Assembly (NCBI RefSeq): GCF_039545795.1
Contig: NZ_CP154260.1
Location: forward strand, 2,299,001-2,363,000
Direction of reading: 5' to 3'
Length of the DNA stretch: 64,000 nt
Origin: Chitinophaga niabensis
GTDB lineage: Bacteria > Bacteroidota > Bacteroidia > Chitinophagales > Chitinophagaceae
In this document: piece by piece, positions 42,621 through 51,760 of the stretch
How the letters are laid out: each line of letters begins with the position of its first letter
Numbering within the stretch: position 1 is the stretch's first letter
Translations under genes and position numbers: made by a program
Notes under the pieces: model-generated
The model's database searches: none
Seen by the model: the letters and a program-made list of their open reading frames with translations, nothing else
What the model was told of the DNA's origin: nothing

Positions 42621-42648
42621 CAAAGGTAGGTACAATGGTACTCTGCAA
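42621..42648 (-). promoter_or_regulatory. Promoter of the LLM oxidoreductase gene
   Basis: On the minus strand TTG (42646-42648), a 17-bp spacer and TACCTTTG (42621-42628). The ATG follows after 6 nt, so the mRNA would be almost leaderless. Confidence 0.6.
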
Positions 42649-42761
42649 CAAGTAGGTACTTTTTAGTAACCAGTTACCTTGAGTATAGTATTTTCCCTTA
42701 GGTTTACACAATACACGGTTCGCAAAAATTCTTGCTGCCGGCCGTTATAAATTCATGAAGC

Positions 42762-44207
42762 ATGAAGCAAAGAATCTTTCTGACACTGATTGTCTGCGCC
42801 TTTAGCGCCATCTATTGCAAAGGGAACGGAACTGATGCCCCCGGTCCTATAGGCCCGTCACCCGGCCCTCCGGGACCGGTAGCCTCTGATGTGGCCTTCT
42901 GGTTAACCAAACCGGATAAGTCTGTATTATTCAAAAAACAACATGTAAACCTGGTGTTTAAGGATGCAGCGAATGCATTCCCCACCATCACGGTAGACGA
43001 TACACAATCCTTCCAGGGCATTGATGGGTTTGGCTATACCCTCACGGGAGGAAGCGCCACCCTCATCAATTCATTATCTCCCGCTAAACAGGATGCGCTC
43101 CTGAAAGAATTATTCCTGTGGGACAGTACTTTCATTGGTGTTAGTTACCTCCGTGTAAGTATTGGTGCCTCAGACCTGAGCGCCGGTACTTTCTCGTACA
43201 ACGACCTGCCTGCAGGGCAAACAGATCCAAACTTGCTGCAGTTCAGTATCAGTAAAGAGCAAACGGACCTGATCCCTGTATTGAAAAAGATTGTGGCCCT
43301 GAATCCCCATATCAAAATACTGGGTTCGCCCTGGAGCGCACCTACCTGGATGAAAACCAATAATGATTTTAAAGGAGGCAGCCTGAAGCCGGAATTTTAT
43401 GGTGTGTATGCAAAATATTTCGTAAAATACATTCAGGCCATGAAAGCGGAAGGTATTACGATTGATGCTATCACCCCTCAGAATGAACCCTTGCATGGCG
43501 GAAATAATCCCAGTATGGTGATGCAGGCTGCTGAACAGGCGGCATTCATCAGGGACCACCTGGGGCCGGCCTTCCGGGCGGCAAATATCACAACCAAAAT
43601 CATTACTTATGATCACAATGCAGATCGCCCTGATTATCCTGCTGATATCCTTAAGGATCCTGGAGCCAGGCAATTTGTGGACGGTTCGGCTTTTCATCTT
43701 TATGGTGGTTCTATTACTGCTTTAACCCAGCTGCACAATGCTTTCCCCGATAAGCATATCTACTTCACGGAGCAGTGGGTGGGCGGCCCCGGAAACTTTG
43801 CCGGTGATCTGCAATGGCATGTAGGTACCCTCATTATCGGCGCTACCCGTAACTGGAGCCGCAATGTACTGGAATGGAACCTCGCTGCAGATGCCAATTA
43901 TAAACCACATACGGAAGGAGGATGCACGACCTGCCTCGGTGCCCTCACTATTGGTACAGATGTATCAAGGAATGTAGCTTACTACATCATCGCACACGCA
44001 TCTAAATTCGTAAGGCCGGGCTCAGTACGCATTGCATCAGACATTTCGGGTAACCTGGAAAATGTGGCATTCAAAACGCCGGATGGAAAAAAAGTACTGA
44101 TCGTGCTGAATAACGGGAATGCTCCGCAATCGTTTAACATCCGTTTTAATGGAAAAACAGTCACCACGGAACTGGTGAATGGTGCGGTGGGAACTTATGT
44201 ATGGTAA
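42762..44207 (+). CDS. GH30 glycoside hydrolase (glucosylceramidase-like)
   Basis: 481 residues. N-terminal hydrophobic signal (IFLTLIVCAFSAIYC); the cysteine at 19 could be lipidated but the Tyr before it is atypical. A Gly/Pro linker (DAPGPIGPSPGPPGP) leads to the catalytic (beta/alpha)8 barrel (~75-400: FQGIDGFGYTLTGGSATLIN, GSPWSAPTWMKT) and a C-terminal beta domain. Acid/base E242 in TPQNEPLHGG; nucleophile E337 in IYFTEQWVGG. GH30 enzymes cleave beta-glucosyl, xylosyl or beta-1,6-glucan linkages; the subgroup here (subfamily 1 or 3) is not decided. Monocistronic; upstream intergenic 147 bp to the divergent oxidoreductase. Confidence 0.93.
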   Translation: MKQRIFLTLIVCAFSAIYCKGNGTDAPGPIGPSPGPPGPVASDVAFWLTKPDKSVLFKKQHVNLVFKDAANAFPTITVDDTQSFQGIDGFGYTLTGGSATLINSLSPAKQDALLKELFLWDSTFIGVSYLRVSIGASDLSAGTFSYNDLPAGQTDPNLLQFSISKEQTDLIPVLKKIVALNPHIKILGSPWSAPTWMKTNNDFKGGSLKPEFYGVYAKYFVKYIQAMKAEGITIDAITPQNEPLHGGNNPSMVMQAAEQAAFIRDHLGPAFRAANITTKIITYDHNADRPDYPADILKDPGARQFVDGSAFHLYGGSITALTQLHNAFPDKHIYFTEQWVGGPGNFAGDLQWHVGTLIIGATRNWSRNVLEWNLAADANYKPHTEGGCTTCLGALTIGTDVSRNVAYYIIAHASKFVRPGSVRIASDISGNLENVAFKTPDGKKVLIVLNNGNAPQSFNIRFNGKTVTTELVNGAVGTYVW

Positions 44208-44220
44208 GCCAGAGGGCTTA

Positions 44221-44300
44221 ACCGGTACGGTAAACTAAAGGTTTAACCAGTACGCCAGCTTGTGTATAGTGAACTACAAGTTTAACCAATACACCAGTTT
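44221..44300. repeat. Three imperfect copies of a gene-end sequence
   Basis: On the minus strand the last codons of the DUF5916 gene (YWLNL and stop) are followed by a second near-copy, which reads AYWLNL and stop, and a third degraded copy with CCGGTTAAG. Spacing between copies is 39 and about 25 bp. The copies share the core CTGGTTAAAC-like sequence. They lie between convergent genes. Confidence 0.5.
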
Positions 44301-46451
44301 AAGCACCAGCGCCCTGTTCTTTACGTAGTAAGGTTCCGGAAGGTAATTGTCTGTATATACAATGAACAGGTCTGAAGCGGGCCGGTAACGCCATTGCAAA
44401 CGCGTATTCAGGTTCACATTCTTCATCTGTTCATTGTATTGCATAAAACCCGTGAAGAAAAGCGTATTCGTCATGGTCACATCCACACGTGGCCCCACCA
44501 GCCAGAATGCCTGGTTACCCCATGGTTGCGGTAAACGGATATCATTATAGTTCGCACTCAAAGCAAGGCTCACATAAGGCTGAAAACGGTAACCCAGTTC
44601 ACCCGTAAAAGTGAAACGTTTACCATCTGCATAATAACCGCCGTAACGGGTGGATAATGCATACGTAAAAAGACTTTGCGGTTTAGATACATAATCCGCG
44701 CCGATGGTATTCCAGCTATGCTGTGAACCTGCAGCAAGACTATCCTTCCCAATATTCACCGGATCAAAAGGCTGCAGTAATTTGATGTAACTGGTAGAAC
44801 TCCACAACGTAAAAGTATTGCGCTGACGGAACACCATACCGTAGGATAACAATACTTCATTATCCGTACGTTTCATTTTTTCATCAAAGAAATTGGTAGT
44901 GCTCAGTTGTGGCCCATGACTCAGCAGCGCACCCTTCTTCGGGAAAAAGAGCCGCGTGATCTGGGGATTCAGTTTGATATAGCCCTTCCTGGGAACATAA
45001 CCTACTTCCGCATTATAATTGTTGCCCACGTATTCATGCTGCCAGCTGATATTCCATACACGGCTGGTATATTGCAGGTTGGCCGCATGCACCCAGTCTT
45101 TCCCGGACCTGCCCGGTGTATTGGATTTCAATACCATGGCTTTCCCCGTCCAGAAATTATTAGCAGAGGCCAGGTTGTATTCCAGCCCGTAGTTACGGTT
45201 ATAGCGATTATAAGCAGGCTGGCCCGGTAATGCTTTGTCCGGATTGTAGTTCAATGATTCCTTATTGATAAAGATGAAGCCCACATTGGAACGTGCAAAC
45301 ATACGCCTTTGCAGGGCGGCTACTGTAAAGTTCTGCGCTGGTAAAGCAGTAGCCGTTTGTTTCCCGGTTTGCATATTCATCACCCCTAAACGCCAGTCCT
45401 TATTCAGTTTACCGCTTAGCCGCGCTCCAAAATGAATAGGCACGCCAAGGCCTATACGCCGCGAAAAGAAAGGACGGATAGTGGAATAACCAAAGTTGGT
45501 GAACTGATCCCCATTCTCCAGGAAGAACTGCCTTCTTTCCGGAAAGAACAATTCAAAACGGTCTAAGTTAGTGACCTGTTTATCTACATCCACCTGCGAG
45601 AAATCAGGGTTCACGGTAAGGTCCAGGTTGAGAGAGGAAGTGATCCCAATCTTGGCATCCAGCCCTGCATCTCCGCGGAATGTGGCGTCTTTCCCATTCG
45701 CATAGTTCTTATTCACGCCACCCAGCAGGTAAGGGATCAGTGATACATTCACACCCGGATCAGGTGGTGGCACATCCCAAACGAGTACGCCAGTATAGGC
45801 TAGCGAAGCAGAAGGAAATTGCCGGGGTACCGGTGCCCAGCTGCTTTTCTCTGTTGTTTTCAGATCATTTCTGCCGAAGTTGATGCCCCATTGCGTAATG
45901 CCTTTTTTATACCGGATGGATTTGAAAGGGATGGCTGCTTCAAAGATCCATTTATCAGGGTAGTTCTTTACAACCGAACTCCATTTGTTTTCCCAGCTGA
46001 GGTCTACCTTCCCGCCATCATACATCAATCCATCCCACTGAGCGCCTGCAGCATTGGCGCCAAAGGAGAAACCATTCGTCTGATCATCGAAAGGGTCCAT
46101 GAAAAGCAGGAAGTTATCATTCTTCAGGAAGGCGAAGTCGCGGCGGAGGGATTCTACCATATAAGGACCGGGCGCGCCGTTATAATTCACTACCAGCAGG
46201 TAGATGTTCTTATCATCATAGGTCATTTGTACATCCGTACGCACTTTTGCATAACTCGTGTCCATGGGCAGGATCATATAAAAGTTGGTAGCCGTGTCCG
46301 ATGCTGCCCAGGCAGGTTCATCCACGATGCCGTCAATTTTGACGGGAGAAGTGGCCCTGCGGATATGTAACTGGTAGGCGTCATTCTTCTTTTGCGCAAA
46401 GATGGGCAGGCTGAACAGACAACAGAAAAGGAGACAAGAGTAAAATCGCAC
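44274..46451 (-). CDS. DUF5916 domain protein with carbohydrate-binding (CBM9-like) domain
   Basis: 725 residues, GTG start at 46451 with signal peptide (FYSCLLFCCLFSLPIFAQ). Residues ~25-205 form a family-9 carbohydrate-binding-like domain (ATSPVKIDGIVDEPAWAASD, DKNIYLLVVNYNGAPGPYMV). Residues ~225-725 match DUF5916: LTVNPDFSQVDVDKQVTNLD, ELFFPERRQFFLENGDQFTN and SRRIGLGVPIHFGARLSGK. They form a predicted outer-membrane beta barrel ending in aromatic strands (LVLKLVYWLNL). These proteins are common in Bacteroidota and of unknown role, probably surface glycan or substrate transport. No ATG start gives the full signal peptide, so the GTG is preferred. Confidence 0.9.
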   Translation of the reverse strand: MRFYSCLLFCCLFSLPIFAQKKNDAYQLHIRRATSPVKIDGIVDEPAWAASDTATNFYMILPMDTSYAKVRTDVQMTYDDKNIYLLVVNYNGAPGPYMVESLRRDFAFLKNDNFLLFMDPFDDQTNGFSFGANAAGAQWDGLMYDGGKVDLSWENKWSSVVKNYPDKWIFEAAIPFKSIRYKKGITQWGINFGRNDLKTTEKSSWAPVPRQFPSASLAYTGVLVWDVPPPDPGVNVSLIPYLLGGVNKNYANGKDATFRGDAGLDAKIGITSSLNLDLTVNPDFSQVDVDKQVTNLDRFELFFPERRQFFLENGDQFTNFGYSTIRPFFSRRIGLGVPIHFGARLSGKLNKDWRLGVMNMQTGKQTATALPAQNFTVAALQRRMFARSNVGFIFINKESLNYNPDKALPGQPAYNRYNRNYGLEYNLASANNFWTGKAMVLKSNTPGRSGKDWVHAANLQYTSRVWNISWQHEYVGNNYNAEVGYVPRKGYIKLNPQITRLFFPKKGALLSHGPQLSTTNFFDEKMKRTDNEVLLSYGMVFRQRNTFTLWSSTSYIKLLQPFDPVNIGKDSLAAGSQHSWNTIGADYVSKPQSLFTYALSTRYGGYYADGKRFTFTGELGYRFQPYVSLALSANYNDIRLPQPWGNQAFWLVGPRVDVTMTNTLFFTGFMQYNEQMKNVNLNTRLQWRYRPASDLFIVYTDNYLPEPYYVKNRALVLKLVYWLNL

Positions 46452-46548
46452 GCTAGAGTAGTTTCCGGATTAAGCGTACAAAATACAGAAATCACTTCAT
46501 TTATGCAATTATGAAGAAAACTGCATCTTTACCAAAAATACCGTGTTT

Positions 46549-48168
46549 ATGAAAGTCTTATGGACCTCTTTCTCTTTGTGCCTGATGAGTATCAGCGTAT
46601 TAGCCCAAAGCCCGCTGACAGGGCAAGCCAGCCTTGAATCCGCAACCGTTTACCGGGTAGGGGCGGAATTGAATCACAAAGCCCGTATCAGCCTGCCTAA
46701 GGGTAGAAGCGAGCTGCTGATCAGCAATGTAGCCAATGTGTTGGATGAAAACAGTCTCCAGATAGCGGCGGGTACCAATGTAACCATCATGTCTGCCACT
46801 TTTGAAAGGGACTTCCTGAAAAATGAAAATAAAAGCCCTGCCTACCTGAAGCTGGAAGACAGCCTGAAATCAGCCAACCGGGAACTGACCAAAACCCGTA
46901 ATATCCGCACTTCGGAAGAAAATACCCTGGTGCTGCTGGATAAGAACCAGAGCTTGCATGGTAACTCTGCTTCTGTAGCTGAACTGATCAAGCTGGCTGA
47001 TTACTATAAAACCAAACAATTAGAACTCCGGAACAGTATTGCCCAATTGAAGGAGAAAGAAGTGGTACAGGAAAAGCAGGTGACAAAGATCCAGCAGCAG
47101 ATGGAAGAACTGAATGCCAATCCTGATAAGAATGGCGGGCAGTTGGTATTACAGGTGATGGCAGAGAATGCCGCCACCGCAGATATTTCCATCAGCTATC
47201 TCACCCCCAATGCATACTGGACCGTATACTATGATCTGCGTTCAGATAAAACCACTGAGCCGCTGAAGATCATTTACAAAGCTAATGTGATGCAATCCAC
47301 GGGAATAGACTGGAAGAAAGTAAAACTCACTTTGTCCACCGGGAATCCTTCACAGAATGGTACGGCACCGGTATTATCAGCCTGGTTCCTTCGTTATGGA
47401 ACAGAAGCTCAGATCCGTAGCCGCATAACCGGAGCGCAGTTGCAGAACAGGATACAAACATTAGAGGAGCGGGCTGCACCTCCTCCTTCTGCTGCTGACG
47501 CCGTAGTCGTTGGTTATGCAAATGGTGTTGATTCTTATACCACAGCCAATGAAAACCAACTCAGCGCCACCTTTGATATTGATATCCCATACGATATTGC
47601 CCCCACCGGCAAACAACACAGTGTAACGCTTAAAGAATACACGCTTCCTGCACGTTACAAATACTATGCAGTACCTAAAGCAGACCCGGATGCCTTCCTG
47701 ATGGCAGAGATCACGGATTATGAGAAGTTTAACTTTTTGCCCGGAGAAGCCAACATCATATTTGAAAACATGTACGTAGGTAAATCATTCATCGATCCCA
47801 ACGCTACATCAGATACCCTCAACCTCAGTGTGGGCCGTGATAAAAAAGTGATCGTGAAAAGAGAGAAGATCACGGATGTAGCCGCTGGTGTTAAATTCCT
47901 TGGCAGTCAAAAGAAACAAACATTCACTTATGAGATCCGTGTGCGCAACGCCAAGAAAGAACCTGTGAATCTCCTGCTGAAAGATCAGTATCCCGTTTCT
48001 ACGGATAAGAATATGGAAGTGGAGTTACTGGAATCCTCCGATGCAGCCGTGAATACAGAAACGGGTGTGTTGACCTGGAAGCTGAGCATTGAGCCGGGAG
48101 AAACGAAGAAAGTGCGGTTAAGTTATTCCGTGAAGTATCCAAAAGATAAAGTCATTGCTAATCTGTAA
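46549..48168 (+). CDS. DUF4139 domain-containing (mucoidy inhibitor MuiA-like) protein
   Basis: 539 residues from ATG 46549 (an upstream in-frame GTG is less likely) with signal peptide MKVLWTSFSLCLMSISVLAQ. N-terminal DUF4140-like domain (~30-130; ATVYRVGAELNHKARISLPK), a coiled-coil region (~100-205), then DUF4139 (~215-539; YLTPNAYWTVYYDLRSD, GNPSQNGTAPVLSAWFLRYG, YKYYAVPKADPDAFLMAEIT, ending LRYSVKYPKDK-like). A central loop at ~320-345 contains DAVVVGYANGVDSYTT, reminiscent of the VVVGYG motif of SusC-like receptors. Periplasmic or surface protein of unknown function. A strong terminator follows. Confidence 0.9.
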   Translation: MKVLWTSFSLCLMSISVLAQSPLTGQASLESATVYRVGAELNHKARISLPKGRSELLISNVANVLDENSLQIAAGTNVTIMSATFERDFLKNENKSPAYLKLEDSLKSANRELTKTRNIRTSEENTLVLLDKNQSLHGNSASVAELIKLADYYKTKQLELRNSIAQLKEKEVVQEKQVTKIQQQMEELNANPDKNGGQLVLQVMAENAATADISISYLTPNAYWTVYYDLRSDKTTEPLKIIYKANVMQSTGIDWKKVKLTLSTGNPSQNGTAPVLSAWFLRYGTEAQIRSRITGAQLQNRIQTLEERAAPPPSAADAVVVGYANGVDSYTTANENQLSATFDIDIPYDIAPTGKQHSVTLKEYTLPARYKYYAVPKADPDAFLMAEITDYEKFNFLPGEANIIFENMYVGKSFIDPNATSDTLNLSVGRDKKVIVKREKITDVAAGVKFLGSQKKQTFTYEIRVRNAKKEPVNLLLKDQYPVSTDKNMEVELLESSDAAVNTETGVLTWKLSIEPGETKKVRLSYSVKYPKDKVIANL

Positions 48169-48171
48169 ATA

Positions 48172-48217
48172 AAAAAGGGGGCTGAAAAGCAGCAATACTT
48201 TTTCAACCCCCCTTTTT
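48172..48217. terminator. Terminator after the DUF4139 gene
   Basis: A-rich/G-rich left arm (AAAAAGGGGG, then GAAAAG) pairs with CTTTTTC and CCCCCCTTTTT across a short loop, with two unpaired bases. The right arm ends in five Ts, giving good termination on the plus strand; the A tract on the left makes it bidirectional. Confidence 0.85.
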
Positions 48218-48257
48218 CGTATCTTTGGGTATACCTCCCCATAGTTTTAAATACTAT

Positions 48258-48322
48258 TTTCACCTTCCTTCACATAGGCTTCACCTTGTCTTCTCCTTGT
48301 GTTCAGGTTGTCTTCACCTTGT
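48258..48322. repeat. Array of six 11-bp tandem repeats
   Basis: After a 10-bp partial unit (48258-48267), five exact 11-bp units follow: CTTCACATAGG (48268), CTTCACCTTGT (48279), CTTCTCCTTGT (48290), GTTCAGGTTGT (48301) and CTTCACCTTGT (48312). Two units are identical and the others differ at 1-5 bases. The array is in the 178-bp gap between convergent genes, so it is 3' of both and not in a promoter. Confidence 0.85.
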
Positions 48323-48346
48323 ACTGACCTATCGGTTAATATAGCA

Positions 48347-50188
48347 TCAATATTCTAAGCACAACAACTTCCCATCCATCGAAGAAGCAATCAGCATCTT
48401 ATCATTCACCGGCTGCACCGTGTTCACTAAACAATTAGAGAACTTATGCTGCCAGATCAGTGAACCATCTTTAGCAGATAATGCATGCACCACGCCGGAT
48501 TGCCCTGCTACATACACCACGCCATTAAATTCATTGATAGGAGAAGGGCAGATCTCATAACCCATTTCCACAGGAGACTTCCATACTACCTCTCTTGCAG
48601 CGCTCCTTGCATTAAAGGCCATCACATTCCCCTGCATTGTTTTGGCATATACCCGGTTACTGTCTGCTGAAATACCAATTGCTTCACGCACCCAGTTGGC
48701 GGTATCCCTGAAGCGCCATAACTCTAGGCCGGTATTGGTGTTCAACACCGTCATATACCTGTCCGGCGAAACGAGATAAGCTTTCTGATCAATGGCTACA
48801 GGCCACATGGCAGCAGGGGAGAACATCCTGTTATTGGCACCATTGCTCCAGGTCCATGCAGGCTGGCCGGTAGCGGCATCCAGCGCATAGAACTTATTTC
48901 CCCAGGAGCCGAAATATACTTTCCCTTCGTACACCATCGGTTTCGTTTCTACAAAACCTTTCACACTATCATAGTCCCATTGCACTTTACCGGTAGGAAT
49001 ATCCCATGCCCTGCAATGCCCGTCAGAACCGGCAATGATAGCCAGTTTGCCGGATAATGCGGCGGATGAAACAATGGCTTTGCCGGTTTCCTGCTGCCAG
49101 GCCAGTTTACCCGTTTGTATATTCAGGCAGTACACTTTACCATCTGTAGAAGGTACTACCACATATTTTTCATACACTAACGGTGTGGCGTATATTTTTC
49201 CCTGGGTGTGATATTTCCAGGCGGCTTTGCCTGTTTGCAGGTTTACCGCTTTAATATCTCCATTGGTATTGGTATAGATCACTTTCCCATCGGCAACCGC
49301 TACAGCACTGCCCATATCACCTGCTTCCTGCACCATCCATTTCACTTTTACAGAAGGATAGGTGTTGTTCACACTGTAAGAGGGGCGGGGCGGGTTTTGC
49401 ATCCAGGCTTGGCCATTCAATGCTACATGCGTCCAGGCTTTGCGTGTTTCCATACCCGGTGTGCGTTCATTGAAATGCAGGGAATCTGTCGTTACGGAAA
49501 TAATATTGTAACCGCCGATCGCTGCTTTGGCCCGAAGGTTGGAGCGGCACATGATACCGGGTTTGCCTTCCCAGCTATATGCCCTGTTGGAATGCCCGTG
49601 ACCGCAAAGCATGGCTTTTACATTCACGCTGCGGAGGCGGTCCAGCACATCGTACCAGTTATTCAATCCACTGTCCTGCGGATAATGGTTCACATAGATG
49701 ATGGGCTGTTGTTTGTTCTTTTGCTTTTTCAATTGCTCCTCCAGCCACACGATATTTTCCCTGGGTACCTGGCCTGGCCCCATGCGCATATTAGGCCCGC
49801 AATTGGTACCTAAGAACAGGTAACCTTTGTGCTCAAAGCAGAAGGTTTCATCGCCGTAAACAGTACGGAAAGAATTACAGCCGCTTTCAGACCATTTGGT
49901 ATCATGGTTGCCCGGGATGATATGCCAGGGCTTGCTGAGCTTGCTGATAATGCTTTTGGACAGTTTTAGCTCTTCATCAGAGCCAAACTCCGTTATATCT
50001 CCTGAAAAGATCACGAATGCAATATCTGCCTGCTGGTTGATATCTGCTACCGTACGTTCCAGGTCTTCTGCACCGGTTTCAGTTCCAACATGCGTATCCG
50101 ATACCAATGCAAAACGGAAGAGGGTGTCCTGTGCTTTTGCAGTAAAGCCCAGGCTTGCACAGATGAGTATTAAAAGACAATGTTTCAT
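48347..50188 (-). CDS. Metallophosphoesterase with PQQ-like beta-propeller
   Basis: 613 residues with signal peptide (MKHCLLILICASLGFTAKAQ). N-terminal calcineurin-like phosphoesterase (~22-265) with metal motifs SDTHVG, FSGDITEFGSDEE, PGNHDTKW, VNHYPQ and CGHGHSN. C-terminal beta-propeller of PQQ-like (quinoprotein) repeats (~285-613): units such as GKVYCLNIQTGKLAWQQETG and NKFYALDAATGQPAWTWSNG, with AxDxxTGxxxW spacing. The propeller lacks a heme and may act as a binding scaffold. The phosphoesterase may cleave phosphodiesters outside the cell. Its ATG overlaps the cupin stop (ATGA); it is the last gene of a four-gene operon. Confidence 0.9.
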   Translation of the reverse strand: MKHCLLILICASLGFTAKAQDTLFRFALVSDTHVGTETGAEDLERTVADINQQADIAFVIFSGDITEFGSDEELKLSKSIISKLSKPWHIIPGNHDTKWSESGCNSFRTVYGDETFCFEHKGYLFLGTNCGPNMRMGPGQVPRENIVWLEEQLKKQKNKQQPIIYVNHYPQDSGLNNWYDVLDRLRSVNVKAMLCGHGHSNRAYSWEGKPGIMCRSNLRAKAAIGGYNIISVTTDSLHFNERTPGMETRKAWTHVALNGQAWMQNPPRPSYSVNNTYPSVKVKWMVQEAGDMGSAVAVADGKVIYTNTNGDIKAVNLQTGKAAWKYHTQGKIYATPLVYEKYVVVPSTDGKVYCLNIQTGKLAWQQETGKAIVSSAALSGKLAIIAGSDGHCRAWDIPTGKVQWDYDSVKGFVETKPMVYEGKVYFGSWGNKFYALDAATGQPAWTWSNGANNRMFSPAAMWPVAIDQKAYLVSPDRYMTVLNTNTGLELWRFRDTANWVREAIGISADSNRVYAKTMQGNVMAFNARSAAREVVWKSPVEMGYEICPSPINEFNGVVYVAGQSGVVHALSAKDGSLIWQHKFSNCLVNTVQPVNDKMLIASSMDGKLLCLEY

Positions 50189-50505
50189 TTGTAATCTTCT
50201 CTGACAGGACTGAAAGAATCAATTAAACGGCAATCAGTAATGGCTTTTCCGCCATGTGCCACATGGGAAGGGATCAATACCACATCATGCGCCTGCAGCG
50301 TATGTACAACACCATCCAGCTCCATTTCCAGCGTGCCGGAAAGTAAGTAGGTCATCTGCTCATGCGGATGCTGGTGTACCGGCAGCAAAGTGCCTGCTTT
50401 CGCCTCCCAGTAGGCCAGTGTATGTTTTTCTCCATGCATGAATCTGCCTGTCATGCCCGGTAATGTTTGGCGGGAAGGAAGGTCTTGGAAGGATACAGGT
50501 TTCAT
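50185..50505 (-). CDS. Cupin domain-containing protein
   Basis: 106 residues, single cupin. Motif 1 is LLPVHQHPHEQMTYLLSGTL (metal ligands H-x-H and E/Q) and motif 2 is DVVLIPSHVAHGGKAI with the final His. The sequence is close to the small sugar-cupins of the quercetin-dioxygenase-like type, whose substrate is usually unknown. It starts directly after the stop of the TPR gene (no gap) and overlaps the phosphoesterase gene by 4 bp, so it is an internal operon member. Confidence 0.9.
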   Translation of the reverse strand: MKPVSFQDLPSRQTLPGMTGRFMHGEKHTLAYWEAKAGTLLPVHQHPHEQMTYLLSGTLEMELDGVVHTLQAHDVVLIPSHVAHGGKAITDCRLIDSFSPVREDYK

Positions 50506-51759
50506 TTATCTGTTTTGTTCTTTTATGACTAAATAATTTGCCAGCCAGGAAAATAACATCACACCCACAACATAAGCCAGTGTGAATCCGTTGATCAGTT
50601 CTTTACTGAGGAAACCGGTGATGATGCCTGCTATACCCAATACCGCGAGTACGCTGGTATAAACGATCAGCAGTGTTCTGTTCTTTACGGAATTGAACAT
50701 GGAACTGAGGGGCACCATCATGGAAACACCCACTATCACGATCGTAAGCATATGTTCCTGCCCGGTGGCGAGGTATAATGCGCCGCCTGCTATGGCCGTT
50801 ACAGCACTCACGCCTACAAAATTGGAAGAGATGATCTCATCTCTGTCCAGCAGATGTTTGCCGTATTTATTCAACCGCAGGAAAAGATTGCTCAGTGGTG
50901 TAATGATCCAGGTAGAGAAAGCAAAGATGGCAATGAGGATGATAACGGGATACAGGAAAGGTTCAAACGCCGGGTAGCTGCCTGCAATAAAACGCAGGGC
51001 ACGGGAGGCGATAAAGATACCGATGATCACACCCCATTGATACTTCGCTGTGAGGTTGCCCATCCAGAATGCATATTTCAAAAAGATCCTGTACAGGAAA
51101 TACTTTGCTTTCAGTGCTTCTATCATGCCGGACTGTGCCAGTTGCAGGCTGGGATCAATGCGTAATGCTTCCGTGAAATGATACAGCGCCTCTTTCGGGG
51201 AGCCTTTTTCCAGCAAACCCCAGCCGTAATTCGCATGCGTGTAGGCATTGTGCGGGTCCTGCCGCAGGGAGCCTTCTATACTGCTGAAGGATTCTTCTTT
51301 GCGGTTCAGTTTCAGTAAGGCCGTGCTGCGGGCATTGAGGGCATTGATGTTTTCAGGGTCACGTTCCAATGCAGCATCCGCCAGTTGCAGCGCGGCTTCA
51401 AACTGTTTCCTGTCCAGCTTCAGCAAAGCATATAAAGCAAAATAATCCGCATCGTCCGGATCAAGTGTGATAGCCTGTTGAAGGTCTTTCTCTGCCAGGT
51501 CGTATTTATCTTCATGCACATAAATGCGTGCGCGCACATAAAAGAGATGGCTCAGTGCCGGGTTTAAACCGATTGCAGTGTTCACCAGGTTTAAAGCCTC
51601 TGTGTATTTATTCTGCTGGATCTTTACTTCACAAATGATGCTGATCACATTCACATCATTCGGGTCCTGCGCAAAAAGACTGTTCAGGATGTTCTCCGCC
51701 TCCTTGTACTTGCGCTGTTGCAAAAGCAGGATAGCGCGTTGTATCATTTGATCAGACAT
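50506..51759 (-). CDS. TPR repeat membrane protein
   Basis: 417 residues. Residues 1-~225 form about six tetratricopeptide repeats (ILLQQRKYKEAENILNSLFA, YTEALNLVNTAIGLNPALSH, YDLAEKDLQQAITLDPDDAD, FEAALQLADAALERDPENIN, PKEALYHFTEALRIDP). The C-terminal half has about five hydrophobic segments (WGVIIGIFIASRALRF, EPFLYPVIILIAIFAF, FVGVSAVTAIAGGALYLATG, LLIVYTSVLAVLGIAGIITG, FTLAYVVGVMLFSWLANYLV). The TPRs face the cytoplasm, since there is no signal peptide. It begins 1 bp after the AAA-TPR gene stop and probably provides the membrane anchor of that ATPase. Confidence 0.88.
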   Translation of the reverse strand: MSDQMIQRAILLLQQRKYKEAENILNSLFAQDPNDVNVISIICEVKIQQNKYTEALNLVNTAIGLNPALSHLFYVRARIYVHEDKYDLAEKDLQQAITLDPDDADYFALYALLKLDRKQFEAALQLADAALERDPENINALNARSTALLKLNRKEESFSSIEGSLRQDPHNAYTHANYGWGLLEKGSPKEALYHFTEALRIDPSLQLAQSGMIEALKAKYFLYRIFLKYAFWMGNLTAKYQWGVIIGIFIASRALRFIAGSYPAFEPFLYPVIILIAIFAFSTWIITPLSNLFLRLNKYGKHLLDRDEIISSNFVGVSAVTAIAGGALYLATGQEHMLTIVIVGVSMMVPLSSMFNSVKNRTLLIVYTSVLAVLGIAGIITGFLSKELINGFTLAYVVGVMLFSWLANYLVIKEQNR

Positions 51760-51760
51760 C

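Noticed and set aside
48258..48322. CRISPR-like repeat array
   Set aside because: The units are only 11 bp and contiguous without spacers, and no cas gene is present.
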